From Chelatococcus reniformis (lineage in GTDB: Bacteria; Pseudomonadota; Alphaproteobacteria; Rhizobiales; Beijerinckiaceae), in contig NZ_BMGG01000007.1 of assembly GCF_014640075.1 (NCBI RefSeq), forward strand, positions 124,001-188,000: DNA of 64,000 nucleotides, written 5' to 3'. Under the pieces are notes generated by a model. It saw only the letters and a program-made list of their open reading frames with translations. It did no database searches and was not told where the DNA came from. Position numbers and translations under genes: made by a program. Below are positions 50,621-59,630 of this stretch, piece by piece. Positions within the stretch are counted from its first letter, which is position 1; the number at the start of each line of letters is the position of its first letter.

Positions 50621-51880
50621 CTACAGCGGGCGGACGTGCTCCGGCCGGAAGCCGAGGCCGATCAGCCGGCCGGCGAGATGAGCGAGCCAGGGTTGTCGCG
50701 CGATGGCGCGCATGAAGGCGGGGGGCCCGGTGCGCTTGGCGCCGTCCGCCTCGCGCTGGCGCCGGTCGCGCCGCATCATCAGTTGCAGTCTCTGCGTCGC
50801 TTTGGTCGGAAAGGCCCGCCGGGCCTGGACGGCGGCGAGGTGCCGGTCGACCAGCGTACCGTCTTTCAGCGGCCGGGCGAGGATGTTGGCGGCCGCCACC
50901 GCATCCTGGATCGCCAGGTTCACGCCGACCCCGCCGATCGGCGACATGGCGTGCGCGGCATCGCCGATGCAGATCAGGCCGGGCTTCCACCAGCGCGTCA
51001 GCCGGTCGATGCGCACGCTGAGCAGGTGCACGTCGTCCCAGGAGCGCACCTCCTCGAGGCGCTCGGCGGGCAGCGGCGAGACGGCCGCGACGGCAGCGCG
51101 GAACGCCTCGATACCTTGGCTCTTCACGTCGGCGAAGCTGCCCCTGCGGACCACGTAGCCGCATTGCCAGCTGGCGCCGCGGTCGATCATGACGAAGCCT
51201 TGGCGCGGGCCGCCGTGGCCCATGGTGTAGGGGGGATCGGCCGGCTGGTGGGAGAGCTTCATCCACAGCACGTCGCTCGGGCTACCGAAGCTCTCGACGG
51301 CGAGGCCCGCCTGGGCGCGGACGACGGAGTTGCGGCCGTCGGCGCCGACCACGAGGGCGGCGCGCAGCGCCAGTTCGCTGTCGCGCGTGCGGGCCTTGAG
51401 CCCGACCACGCGGCCGGCTTCCTCGGCCAGGCTGGTCACCTCGGCCTCGAGGAGCATGCGGAAGTTCGGGTACCGTCCGGCTTGCCGCGCGATGTAGTCG
51501 AGAAAGTCCCATTGCGGCATGAAGGCAATGAAGCGGCAGCGGGTCGGCAGGCGCGAGAAATCGGCGATGGTGACGTCGGCCCCGCCGATCTCGGCGTTGA
51601 GCCGTGGAGCCTGGGTATGTGGCAACGCCAGCAGCCCCTCCAGGAGGCCGAGCTCGTACATCACCTCGAGCGTCGAGGGATGGATGGTGTCGCCCCGGAA
51701 ATCGCGGAGGAAATCGGCGTGCTTCTCGACGACGGTGACCTCCACGCCGGCGCGCGCGAGCAGCAGGCCCAGCATCAACCCGGCGGGACCGGCGCCCACG
51801 ATGGCACAGGCGCTCGCCGCGGCTCCAGGGGCTCCCGCCTCGCTGCCGTGCCTGCGCTCACCGATCGCTCGACCGACCAT
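50621..51880 (-). CDS. FAD-dependent monooxygenase (PHBH/UbiH-like)
   Basis: This 419-residue group A flavoprotein monooxygenase starts MVGRAIGERRHGSEAGAPGA at 51880. The dinucleotide motif is CAIVGAGPAGLMLGLLLARA, the DG motif is LVVGADGRNSVVRAQAG, and the GD motif is CIGDAAHAMSPIGGVGVN. Such enzymes hydroxylate phenolic or aromatic acids with NAD(P)H and O2. No ring-cleavage gene is near. It converges on the zinc dehydrogenase, 28 bp from its end. Confidence 0.92.
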   Translation of the reverse strand: MVGRAIGERRHGSEAGAPGAAASACAIVGAGPAGLMLGLLLARAGVEVTVVEKHADFLRDFRGDTIHPSTLEVMYELGLLEGLLALPHTQAPRLNAEIGGADVTIADFSRLPTRCRFIAFMPQWDFLDYIARQAGRYPNFRMLLEAEVTSLAEEAGRVVGLKARTRDSELALRAALVVGADGRNSVVRAQAGLAVESFGSPSDVLWMKLSHQPADPPYTMGHGGPRQGFVMIDRGASWQCGYVVRRGSFADVKSQGIEAFRAAVAAVSPLPAERLEEVRSWDDVHLLSVRIDRLTRWWKPGLICIGDAAHAMSPIGGVGVNLAIQDAVAAANILARPLKDGTLVDRHLAAVQARRAFPTKATQRLQLMMRRDRRQREADGAKRTGPPAFMRAIARQPWLAHLAGRLIGLGFRPEHVRPL

Positions 51881-51903
51881 GACCCCTCCCGCTCCGTCGT
51901 CGT

Positions 51904-51922
51904 GGCCGGCCTCGACCCGGCC
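51904..51922. repeat. Second repeat family, short copy 3
   Basis: GGCCGG-CCTCGAC-CCGGCC is a hairpin of the same kind as those at 34234 and 39857, within the flank gtcgtcgtggccgg. It is the shortest copy in this window. Confidence 0.45.
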
Positions 51923-52018
51923 GCTGCCGAGCGGTTCCCCGCGCCTCGTTCCTGACGGCTCCTGTTTCGGCTCGGAGCCTCGCCGAGCTTATCGGGCGGC
52001 GCAGGGCAGCGCAGCCCG

Positions 52019-52128
52019 TTAGAGCATTTCCGCGTTTCTTCGAATCGCGGAAATGCTCTATCTGTTTGTTTTGTCGCGTTTTCTTCACGCGAACCGGCGT
52101 CCACATCGCTCGAAAGCGGATACTCTAG
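52019..52128 (-). repeat. 105-110 bp dispersed repeat, copy C (best hairpin)
   Basis: In this copy AGAGCATTTCCGCG and CGCGGAAATGCTCT form a perfect 14-bp stem around an 11-base loop. The remaining half carries CACGCGAACCGGCGTCCACA and the terminal TACTCTAG. Orientation is as in copies B and D. Confidence 0.88.
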
Positions 52129-52372
52129 CGCTCGTGAGCAGGACGAGCCGAGCTCAGCCCCGTCGGCCCGCATCTCGATCGGTGACGGTCCCGTGGGCGG
52201 GCGCCGCGCGTCATGCCGTGCGGTCGCCACGACCTCCGGCTGGTTTCAAAGACTCGTGCATGGGCTATGACGTGGCGCCCGATCGACAGTGCTTGCGGAC
52301 GACCATGACAGCGACGACCTGCTCTCACCACGACGACAGTCTTCAGCCGGCGCCTTTGGCGGGGGGCGAATC

Positions 52373-52840
52373 ATGAGGCGCGCAATCCTCGCCGTGGTCG
52401 GGGCCCTGACGTTGGGGGGCGTGGCGACGGCGGGCGAGCCGAAGATGGAGGAACTGATCGCCCGCCAGGTCGCCTGTCGCGCGCCCTCGCCGCCGGGGGC
52501 CGCGCTGCTCGATCTCAAGCGCGCCAACCTCATTGACGCCAAACCGGTGTGGGTCACCAATCGTCTCAACTACTTCAAGCTCAAGCGGCCGCTGATGGTC
52601 GAAGGCCTTCGGGTCGTCGGCGTCTTCGGTTTTGACGACAGCGGCCAATTTCCGTTCGTGCGCAGCCGCGGCACCGGGCCGGCCGATGTCTTCGGCGTGG
52701 TGACTTCGTCCAGCGACACGCTGATCGCCCGGTGGCGGAGCCGATACGCCGGCAAGGAGATCGTCTGGGACAACGAGTCCGACTTCGGGCCGGGCTTCGC
52801 ACAGATCTATTGCAGCAAAGCGTCGGGGGCGGACGAGTAG
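52373..52840 (+). CDS. Small secreted protein of unknown function
   Basis: This 155-residue protein starts at the ATG at 52373 (MRRAILAVVGALTLGGVATA), which reads as a Sec signal peptide cut before GEPKME. The mature part has only two cysteines (in RQVACRAPSPP and QIYCSKASG), which may form a disulfide. Text such as VEGLRVVGVFGFDDSG is not one I recognise from a known family. It ends 8 bp before the LysR gene on the opposite strand. Confidence 0.65.
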   Translation: MRRAILAVVGALTLGGVATAGEPKMEELIARQVACRAPSPPGAALLDLKRANLIDAKPVWVTNRLNYFKLKRPLMVEGLRVVGVFGFDDSGQFPFVRSRGTGPADVFGVVTSSSDTLIARWRSRYAGKEIVWDNESDFGPGFAQIYCSKASGADE

Positions 52841-52848
52841 GCGCTCCG

Positions 52849-53769
52849 TCACAGCGGCGCCACCCCGGGGATGGCGCCGATCTCCGCGGCGAGGAAGTCG
52901 ACCAGCAGTCGCACCCGCGCGATCCCCGCCCGCTCCGGCACGATGAGCAGGCTCAGGGGGACGGAGGGAAGGGCGTAAGCCGGCAAGATCGCCTCCAGCC
53001 GGTCGGTACGCAGCAGATCGTCGACAAGCCAACGATGGGCCGGCGCGATGCCGCGGCCGGCGACGAGCGCCTCGCGCGCGGCAAGCCCGTGGTCGACACG
53101 CAGCCGCCCGCCGAAGGGCACCGCATGGCGGGCGCCGTCCGGCCCCAGCAGAGCCAGCGTGTCGCTGCCCGCCACATTCGACATGCGGATGCCGTCGTGA
53201 CCCGAGAGGTCTTGCGGCGCCACGGGCCGTCCTCGCCGCGCCAGGTAGTCCGGCGCCGCCACCATGAGACGGCGCGAGTGGCCGAGCGCCCTGAGCCGCA
53301 TGGAGCTGTCGCTCAGCGGGCCAAGACGCAGGGCGATGTCGACGCCTTCGCGCACCAGATCGATGCGCTCGTCCGTCAGGCTCAGGTCGATCGCGATGCC
53401 GGGATAGCGGTCTTGAAAGGCGAAGATGAGCCGGCTCACGTGCAGGACGCCGATCGCCGCCGTGCAGGAGATGCGGATGGTGCCGGCGGGCGCACCGCGT
53501 GTGACCCGCGCCTCGTCACCGGCCTGCTCGACGAGGCGCAGGATCTGGACGCTGTCGGTGTAGTAGCGGGCCCCTTCTTCGGTCGGCGTCACGCGCCGGG
53601 TGGTGCGGCTGATCAGCGGCACGCCGACCGCTTCCTCCAGCTCGCGCAGCTGCCGCGTCACCGTGGACTGCCCCACGCCCAGCTCGCGCGCCACTGCCGA
53701 CAGGCTGCCGCGCTCGGCGACGCGGACGAAGGTACGCATGCGTTCGAGCGTGACGTCAGACTTATCCAT
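52849..53769 (-). CDS. LysR-family transcriptional regulator
   Basis: This 306-residue regulator has its helix-turn-helix at residues of about 8-60 (LERMRTFVRVAERGSLSAVA, ELGVGQSTVTRQLRELEEAV). The effector domain has TRGAPAGTIRISCTAAIGVL and GVDIALRLGPLSDSSMRLRA. It is divergent from the quinone reductase gene, 92 bp from it, and probably regulates that gene. The position and family support this, as LysR proteins often control a divergent oxidoreductase. Confidence 0.92.
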   Translation of the reverse strand: MDKSDVTLERMRTFVRVAERGSLSAVARELGVGQSTVTRQLRELEEAVGVPLISRTTRRVTPTEEGARYYTDSVQILRLVEQAGDEARVTRGAPAGTIRISCTAAIGVLHVSRLIFAFQDRYPGIAIDLSLTDERIDLVREGVDIALRLGPLSDSSMRLRALGHSRRLMVAAPDYLARRGRPVAPQDLSGHDGIRMSNVAGSDTLALLGPDGARHAVPFGGRLRVDHGLAAREALVAGRGIAPAHRWLVDDLLRTDRLEAILPAYALPSVPLSLLIVPERAGIARVRLLVDFLAAEIGAIPGVAPL

Positions 53770-53861
53770 ATATCGGCATAATCATATGCATCAACGCAAG
53801 CTAGCGGCAATTTCGGCCTGTGGCTACCTGGGGGGCGTCGCCCCCTTGACGGAGCCGGTCC

Positions 53862-54662
53862 ATGAATATTCTGCTCGTCTTTGCCCACCCCGAGCCACGC
53901 TCGCTCAACGGTGCGCTTCGCGATGTCGCCGTCGCCGAGCTCGCCGGCCAGGGCCACGCGGTGCGCGTCTCCGATCTCTACGCTCAAGGCTGGAAATCCG
54001 TTGTCGACCGGGCCGACTTCCCGGCCCTGGCACCCGGGGCGCGGCTCATGCCGGCGCCGGCGTCGGGCCAGGCGTTCGCCGGGGGCGGGCTGACCGAGGA
54101 CGTCAAGGCCGAGCAGGCCAAGCTGCTCTGGGCCGACGTCCTGATCCTGCAGTTTCCGCTGTGGTGGTACACCATGCCGGCGATCCTCAAGGGCTGGGTC
54201 GACCGGGTGTTCGCCTACGGTTTCGCCTATGGCGTGGGCGAGCACAGCGAACGCCACTGGGGCGACCGCTTCGGCGAGGGCACGCTGGCAGGCAAGCGCG
54301 CCATGCTGATCGTGACCGCTGGCGGCTGGGGCGAGCACTACGCCCCCCGCGGCGTCAACGGGCCGATCGACGACCTGTTGTTCCCGATCAACCACGGCAT
54401 CCTCTACTATCCCGGCTACGAGGTGCTGCCTGCGTTCGTGGCCTATCGGGCCGACCGCCTCGACGACGGGGGCTTCGCGCACGTTGCCGAGCGCCTGCGG
54501 GCGAGGATGCGGACGCTGGCGACGACCCCGCCCATTCCCTATCGGCGTCAGAATGGCGGCGATTATCTGATTCCGAGCCTGCACCTGCGCCCGGGGCTGG
54601 ACGCGCCCGGCACCACCGGCTTCGCGCTCCACGTGAACGGGACTGCGCACGAACCCGGGTGA
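53862..54662 (+). CDS. Flavodoxin-fold NAD(P)H:quinone oxidoreductase
   Basis: This 266-residue protein begins MNILLVFAHPEPRSLNGALR, the classical start of NQO/KefF-type enzymes with FAD- or FMN-binding. Middle motifs are DVLILQFPLWWYTMPAILKG and GWVDRVFAYGFAYGVGEH, then IVTAGGWGEHYAPRGVNGPI. It reduces quinones by two electrons. The C-terminal 50 residues extend beyond the core (IPYRRQNGGDYLIPSLHLRP). It is the likely target of the divergent LysR regulator. Confidence 0.9.
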   Translation: MNILLVFAHPEPRSLNGALRDVAVAELAGQGHAVRVSDLYAQGWKSVVDRADFPALAPGARLMPAPASGQAFAGGGLTEDVKAEQAKLLWADVLILQFPLWWYTMPAILKGWVDRVFAYGFAYGVGEHSERHWGDRFGEGTLAGKRAMLIVTAGGWGEHYAPRGVNGPIDDLLFPINHGILYYPGYEVLPAFVAYRADRLDDGGFAHVAERLRARMRTLATTPPIPYRRQNGGDYLIPSLHLRPGLDAPGTTGFALHVNGTAHEPG

Positions 54663-54687
54663 CTGGGCTCGCAGGCGCGCGGCACCA

Positions 54688-54795
54688 CTAGTGCATTTCC
54701 GCGTTTCTTCGAATCGCCGAAATGCTCTATCTGATTGATCTGTCGTGTTTTCTTCACGCGAACCGGCGTCCACTTCGCTCGAAAACGCTCTCTAG
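54688..54795 (-). repeat. 105-110 bp dispersed repeat, copy D
   Basis: This copy runs from CTAGTGCATTTCCGCG to CGCTCTCTAG, with the internal block TTCACGCGAACCGGCGTCCA. It fills most of the 140-bp gap between the convergent quinone reductase and ABC ATPase genes, where it may act as a shared 3' hairpin. Confidence 0.86.
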
Positions 54796-54802
54796 CCCTG
54801 TT

Positions 54803-56299
54803 TTAATGGATCGCCGCATACATGATCTTTTCCTCGGTCGCCTCGAGCGCCGAGAACTCCTCGACCACCTTGCCCTGCCGGCACACCAGGACGCGGTCGG
54901 ACAGCGCCAGGATCTCCGGCAGGTAGGAGGAGATCATCACCACGGCCCGGCCCTCGTCGGCGAGGCGGTTCAGCAGCTGGTGGATCTCGGCGATGGCGCC
55001 GACGTCGACGCCCCGCGTCGGCTCGTCGAAGATGATCAGCTCCGGCTCCTGCACCAGCGACTTGGCGACGACCACCTTCTGCTGGTTGCCACCGGAGAGC
55101 TCGATGACCTTCACGTCCTTGCTGATGGCACGGACGTTGAGGTTCTTGATCCAGCTCTCGCCGATGCTGGCGGCCTCGCGGCGCAGCATGAAGGGCCGCT
55201 TGCCTCCCATCTTGGCGAGAAAGCCCATGTAGACGTTGCGGGCGATCGACATGGTCTCGAAAAAGCCTTCGACCTTGCGGTCCTCCGTGACGTAGGCGAC
55301 GCCGGAGCGCACGGCCGCCGCGGGCACGGCGAACCGCACCGGCCGCCCGTTGAGGACGATCTCGCCGCCGTGGAAGAAATCCCGCTTCAGCACGCCCGAG
55401 ACCACCTTGAACGTCTCGGTGCGGCCGGCGCCGACGAGCCCGAAGACGCCGGTGATCTGCCCGGCGAAGATCGAGAACGAGTTGTTCTTGACCATCGGCG
55501 CCATGCGCAGATTCTGCACCGAGAGCACGCGCGGGCCGCGGGGCCGAACCGTCTCCTTGTGGCGGCCGTAGACGGTCTGCGACAGGTCGCGGCCCACCAT
55601 CGCCTGCACGATGCGGGCGCGGTCGAAGTTGGCCGTCATATCGGTCACCACATGCTTGCCGTCGCGCAGCACGGTGATGCGGTCGGAGATCAGCAGCGCC
55701 TCCTCCAGCGCGTGCGAGATGAAGATCACCGAGACGCCGCGGCGCTTGAGCTCCAGCACGAGGTCGAAGAAATATTTCTTCTCCTCCGGCGTCAGGCTGG
55801 CGGTCGGTTCGTCGAAGATGATGACCTGGGCGTTGTGCAGGACAGCGCGGGCGATCTCGACCATCTGCTTCTTGGCCGCGCCGAGCAGGCTGACCGTCGC
55901 CGTCGGCGACACATCGAAATTGAGCGATTGCAGGAATTGCTGTGCAGCGATGTAGATCCCGCGCAGGCGGTTGAAGTATTTCTCCTGGCCGAGAAAGAGG
56001 TTCTGGGCGACGGTCATCGACGGCACCAGGCTGTTCTCCTGGAACACCATTGCGACGCCGAGATGGCGTGCCTCCAGCGGCGTGCGCGGCTGGATTTCGC
56101 GGCCGTCGACCAGCATCTGCCCCGACGTCAGCGAGACGACGCCGGCCATGACTTTGGTGAGGGTGGACTTGCCGGCGCCGTTCTCGCCGACGAGGGCGTG
56201 AATCTCGCCGCGCTCGAGGGCGAAGTCGACGCCGTCGATGGCCGGGACGCCGCCGTAGGCCTTGGTCGCCTGGCGCAGCTCGAGCACGGGTCCGGTCAC
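54803..56299 (-). CDS. Sugar-type ABC transporter ATP-binding protein (RbsA/MglA-like, two ABC domains)
   Basis: This 498-residue protein starts with a GTG at 56299 (MTGPVLELRQATKAYGGVPA), overlapping the stop of the upstream gene by 4 nt (GTGA). Two ATPase halves are visible. The first has Walker A GENGAGKSTLTKVMAG and VIIFDEPTASLTPEEKKYFF; the second has the degenerate Walker A FGLVGAGRTETFKV with the signature IELSGGNQQKVVVAKSL and Walker B ELIIFDEPTRGVDVGA. This fused pair is the standard for carbohydrate importers of the CUT2 class. It is the last gene of the five-gene operon. Confidence 0.93.
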   Translation of the reverse strand: MTGPVLELRQATKAYGGVPAIDGVDFALERGEIHALVGENGAGKSTLTKVMAGVVSLTSGQMLVDGREIQPRTPLEARHLGVAMVFQENSLVPSMTVAQNLFLGQEKYFNRLRGIYIAAQQFLQSLNFDVSPTATVSLLGAAKKQMVEIARAVLHNAQVIIFDEPTASLTPEEKKYFFDLVLELKRRGVSVIFISHALEEALLISDRITVLRDGKHVVTDMTANFDRARIVQAMVGRDLSQTVYGRHKETVRPRGPRVLSVQNLRMAPMVKNNSFSIFAGQITGVFGLVGAGRTETFKVVSGVLKRDFFHGGEIVLNGRPVRFAVPAAAVRSGVAYVTEDRKVEGFFETMSIARNVYMGFLAKMGGKRPFMLRREAASIGESWIKNLNVRAISKDVKVIELSGGNQQKVVVAKSLVQEPELIIFDEPTRGVDVGAIAEIHQLLNRLADEGRAVVMISSYLPEILALSDRVLVCRQGKVVEEFSALEATEEKIMYAAIH

Positions 56300-57396
56300 T
56301 GGTTGAGCTCCGCTTCGATCTCGGCAATGGGCAGCCGCAGGATGCGCTCGTTGCCCTTGGTGAGGACGTAGAGGTGACCGGCGCATTCGACCGCCGCGAC
56401 GACACCGTGATTGCGGCCGCCGGTGCGGCTGTGCAGCGAGTAGAGGGGGCTGCCGTCCGCCGCGAGCCGGATCACCAGGCCGTAGGAGACGGGGGGTGCC
56501 CAGGGCTTGAGGATGCCCATGGTCTTGATGTGCGCGCCCTGCATCGGCTCCAGGAAGGTGTGGCCGGAGCTCAACTTGGGGGCGATCCAGTATTGCGGTT
56601 CGATCTCCTTCATCATGCGACGCCGGTAGGCGGTTTCGCGCAGCACGAACTCGACGAGCTGGGTGCGCGCGGTGAAGGCGGTCAACCAGAAGCCGCCCCC
56701 GGTCGCGGGCGCGAGCCGAGAGGGATACACCGGCAGGGCGTCGAGCACCGCCTTGCCGGCCGCCTCGCGCTCGACGGTGACGAGCCGGTGACGCCAGCTC
56801 TCGCAGACCCAGATGTCGCCTTCGGCGCTTTGACAGGCGCCGAAGGCGTAGGCGAGCCCCCTGGCGAGTTCGCGCGGCTGGCCGCGGCCCGGGTCGAGCG
56901 CGATCACGCGACCGCTTCGGCCCCGCAGCATCAGGTCGTGGCACCAGTTTGCATACGGCTGCGTGCGCGACCCGTCGGTGGCGAGCACCGTGCCCGCAGC
57001 CGTCGCCGCGAGGGCATTGATGGCGTTGAAGGGGACGCCGTTGGCCGCCTCGCACACGTAGCCGTCCCCCGCGCCGCCGACGATCTCGACTCGGCGGCCG
57101 CCGAGCGCGACCGCCATGCCACCGTCCGCGAGGAGGCAAAAGGCCGTGATGGGCTGATCGAAGCGCGCATGCATCGTGGGCGGGCCGCCCGTCAATCGCA
57201 GGATCTGCGTCCGCTGCGCGGCGAACAGCTCGCGGCCGTCGCTGGCGAGATCCTCCAGATCCGGCAGCTCGGCGAAGACGGCCGCGTCCTCCAGGTGCTG
57301 GTTGGGCTTCAGTGCGCCGTCGAAGGGCGGCACGGTGACCGCCGCCTCGCCGCGCCCGAGCAGGCGATCGGTGATCCGGGCGAGCATTCCGGTCAA
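56296..57396 (-). CDS. Beta-propeller-like protein in a sugar ABC operon
   Basis: This 366-residue protein has no signal peptide. Its start is a TTG at 57396 overlapping the previous stop (TTGA) with GGGGGA upstream; an ATG at 57387 is an alternative. Blade-like repeats can be read: QILRLTGGPPTMHARF, GYVCEAANGVPFNAINALAA, RGLAYAFGACQSAEGDIWVC and LAPATGGGFWLTAFTARTQL. It resembles the strictosidine synthase/SMP-30 group and the propeller half of the permease gene next to it. No catalytic metal site can be assigned. It may be a cytoplasmic lactonase-like enzyme or a regulatory subunit. Confidence 0.68.
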   Translation of the reverse strand: MTGMLARITDRLLGRGEAAVTVPPFDGALKPNQHLEDAAVFAELPDLEDLASDGRELFAAQRTQILRLTGGPPTMHARFDQPITAFCLLADGGMAVALGGRRVEIVGGAGDGYVCEAANGVPFNAINALAATAAGTVLATDGSRTQPYANWCHDLMLRGRSGRVIALDPGRGQPRELARGLAYAFGACQSAEGDIWVCESWRHRLVTVEREAAGKAVLDALPVYPSRLAPATGGGFWLTAFTARTQLVEFVLRETAYRRRMMKEIEPQYWIAPKLSSGHTFLEPMQGAHIKTMGILKPWAPPVSYGLVIRLAADGSPLYSLHSRTGGRNHGVVAAVECAGHLYVLTKGNERILRLPIAEIEAELNQ

Positions 57397-59510
57397 TGCT
57401 GCTTCCCCCAGCGCACGTCGTATTGCACGAATGTCGGATCGGCATCGGGCAAGGCGTAACGGCCGATGCGGTTGTTCAGGATGCCGCCCAGGTAGAGATG
57501 GCCGCGATGCTCACGCATCGACGTGATCATCGGGTGGTTGACGCCGCCGAGATCCCACAGCGAGTCCAGCACGCGCCCCTCGTCGTCGAACTTGATGACG
57601 CAGCCGGTGTTGATGTTGGGGAACAGCCATTCGTCGACGGGGAGCCGCTTGGCCATGCGGCGGCGGAAGCCGGGCATGCGCCAGGCAAGGTCCAGGGCCG
57701 GGCAGCGCATGCCCACCATGGCCAGCCAGTAGTTGCCGTCGGAGGCCAAATTGATGTTGTCGGGATAGCCCGGCAGGTTGTCGAGCACCGTCTCCACTTG
57801 CCCCTTCTTGGGGCCGGCGAACCAGTAGCGCTTGACGGTGCAGCCCCACGTCTCGGCGAAGAACAGCGACTGGCCGTTCTTCGCAATGCAGATGCCGTTG
57901 GGAAATTTCAGCCCCTTCAGGGCCGTATGCGTGGTCTTGGTGGCGGGGTCGTAGCAGATGATGCGCCCGTTGCCGCGCGCCTCGAGGCCGTCCACCGGCC
58001 ACTCGTGCATCTCGTAGCGCACGGTCGCCTCTGAGAAGAAGATGCGCCCGTCGTCGGCGATGTCGAGATCGTCGGCGAGCCTGAGCCGGCTGTCGTCGGT
58101 GACCGAGGTCAGGCTGCGGTTGGTCTCGTCGGTCGCCTTCTCGACGTGCCGGTCCGGGGTGATCCGGTAAAGCCCCATGCCGCCGACGCAGACGTAGAGA
58201 TTGTCCTTGCGGTCGAAGGCCATGCCGAGCGGGCTGCCGCCGATGTGGGCGTAGACCTCCATGCGCTCGTAATCGGGCGGGAAGAAGCGGATGATGTCGC
58301 CCTGCCGCGAGCCGGCATAGAGGTAGTCGTTGCGGTCGAGGATGACGTCCTCGGGCGCTTCGATGCGGCCGACACCGATGGCCGTCGCCCGGCGCAGCCT
58401 GTCGTTCTGGGCGAACGGCGTGCCGCTGTCGGCCGCCGTCGACGGCAGCGCCGGCATGCCGTGGTAGGTCGGGCTGACGTAGACCTTGCTGATGATGCGA
58501 TGGCGGTTCTTGAGCCAGCGGATGTCGATCACCGCGGCGAGGACGAGGATCGTGGCGAGCACCATGCGGGTGACGCCGCCGGGTGCCGAGAGCGTGGTGA
58601 GCCCGTTGGTGATCAGCAGCACGATCAGCGTGCCGACCATGGCCTTGACCACCGAGCCCTTGCCGCCGCCCAGGCTGATGCCGCCGAGGATGGCGGCGGT
58701 CAGCACCGTGACCTCCAGGCCGGTGCCGATGTCGCCGCCGACGGTGCCGAGCCGGGCGGCGAAGAAGAGGGCGCCGATGGCGGTCAGCACGCCACTCGCC
58801 ACGTAGCAGCGGGCGATCACCGAGCGCACCGGGATGCCCGAGTTGTAGGCCGAGCGGCGCGAGCCGCCGATGGCGCTGATGTGCCAGCCCGGCCGCAGCC
58901 GCGTCAGGAAGATGTGGCCGAAGATGGCGAGGGCGGCATAGAGCAGGGCATCGCTCGGGACGCCGAAGACGTCGCCGCCGCCCATGAAGTTCCACAGCGG
59001 CGTGTCGGGAAAGGCCGCTGCGATCTGGTTGGAATGCTCCAGGATGAGGATGTCGTAGAGCGCCCGGTAGATGATCAGCGTGATCAGCGTGGTGATGAAG
59101 GCGCGCAGCCGCAGATAGCCGATCAGGATGCCGTTGACGGCGCCGAGCAGGGCCCCCGCAACGAGCGTCGCGACGATCACCAGCGGCACGGGCCAGTTGA
59201 GGATGTTGAGGCAGAACAGCGCGCAGAAGTTGGTCAGTGCGAACATCGAGCCGACCGAGAGGTCGATGCCGCCGACCAGGATGACGAGCGCCATGCCGAA
59301 GGTGACGAAGCCGATTTCGCCGAACTGGCGCGCCGTATCGCCGAGGCTGGCGGGCGCCAGGAAGCCGGGGATGGCCCGGCTGAACACGAGGGCGACCACG
59401 ATGAGAACGAAGACCGGAATTGCCGTCTCGGTCCAGCGCTTGGAGAGGATCTCGCCCAGCAGGTGATCGGGCCAGTAGCGGTAGCGCAGCTTGAGGAGGG
59501 TGTCGCTCAT
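57393..59510 (-). CDS. Fusion of a CUT2 sugar ABC permease and an SMP-30/strictosidine synthase-like beta-propeller
   Basis: This is a single 705-residue frame from the ATG at 59510 (MSDTLLKLRYRYWPDHLLGE). Residues 40 to about 350 are a RbsC-like permease: PVFVLIVVALVFSRAIPGFL, FGMALVILVGGIDLSVGSMF (the family signature) and TAAILGGISLGGGKGSVVKA. A linker near residues 350-390 leads to about 315 residues of propeller: APEDVILDRNDYLYAGSRQG, DDLDIADDGRIFFSEATVRY, KFPNGICIAKNGQSLFFAET and LPGYPDNINLASDGNYWLAM. The last two blocks are the strictosidine synthase/APMAP hallmark. Coupling an importer to a possible lactonase suggests uptake with immediate hydrolysis. No frameshift or internal start was seen. 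Confidence 0.88.
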   Translation of the reverse strand: MSDTLLKLRYRYWPDHLLGEILSKRWTETAIPVFVLIVVALVFSRAIPGFLAPASLGDTARQFGEIGFVTFGMALVILVGGIDLSVGSMFALTNFCALFCLNILNWPVPLVIVATLVAGALLGAVNGILIGYLRLRAFITTLITLIIYRALYDILILEHSNQIAAAFPDTPLWNFMGGGDVFGVPSDALLYAALAIFGHIFLTRLRPGWHISAIGGSRRSAYNSGIPVRSVIARCYVASGVLTAIGALFFAARLGTVGGDIGTGLEVTVLTAAILGGISLGGGKGSVVKAMVGTLIVLLITNGLTTLSAPGGVTRMVLATILVLAAVIDIRWLKNRHRIISKVYVSPTYHGMPALPSTAADSGTPFAQNDRLRRATAIGVGRIEAPEDVILDRNDYLYAGSRQGDIIRFFPPDYERMEVYAHIGGSPLGMAFDRKDNLYVCVGGMGLYRITPDRHVEKATDETNRSLTSVTDDSRLRLADDLDIADDGRIFFSEATVRYEMHEWPVDGLEARGNGRIICYDPATKTTHTALKGLKFPNGICIAKNGQSLFFAETWGCTVKRYWFAGPKKGQVETVLDNLPGYPDNINLASDGNYWLAMVGMRCPALDLAWRMPGFRRRMAKRLPVDEWLFPNINTGCVIKFDDEGRVLDSLWDLGGVNHPMITSMREHRGHLYLGGILNNRIGRYALPDADPTFVQYDVRWGKQH

Positions 59511-59598
59511 CGGCCATCCGGCGAAAAGGGCAGGGGGCGTGCCTGGAAGCACGACCGCCCGGCTGCGGGCCATGGTCCGTGCGCCAGGCGCCGAGGGA

Positions 59599-59621
59599 GC
59601 GGCGGGCCGCCGGCCCGCCGC
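59599..59621. promoter_or_regulatory. Strong hairpin between binding-protein and permease-fusion genes
   Basis: GCGGCGGGCC-GCC-GGCCCGCCGC has 10-bp arms and a 3-base loop, 10 bp after the binding-protein stop on the minus strand. Such hairpins after receptor genes commonly stabilise or attenuate the transcript so that the receptor is made in excess. Confidence 0.6.
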
Positions 59622-59630
59622 GCGATGGGC

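Larger units (their letters stand above)
51881..52372. other. Repeat-bearing intergenic stretch upstream of the secreted-protein gene
   Basis: This 492-bp gap contains a hairpin of the second repeat family at 51904-51922 and a full copy of the dispersed repeat at 52019-52128. The last 240 bp include a possible promoter for the small gene at 52373. No other gene is supported here. Confidence 0.55.
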
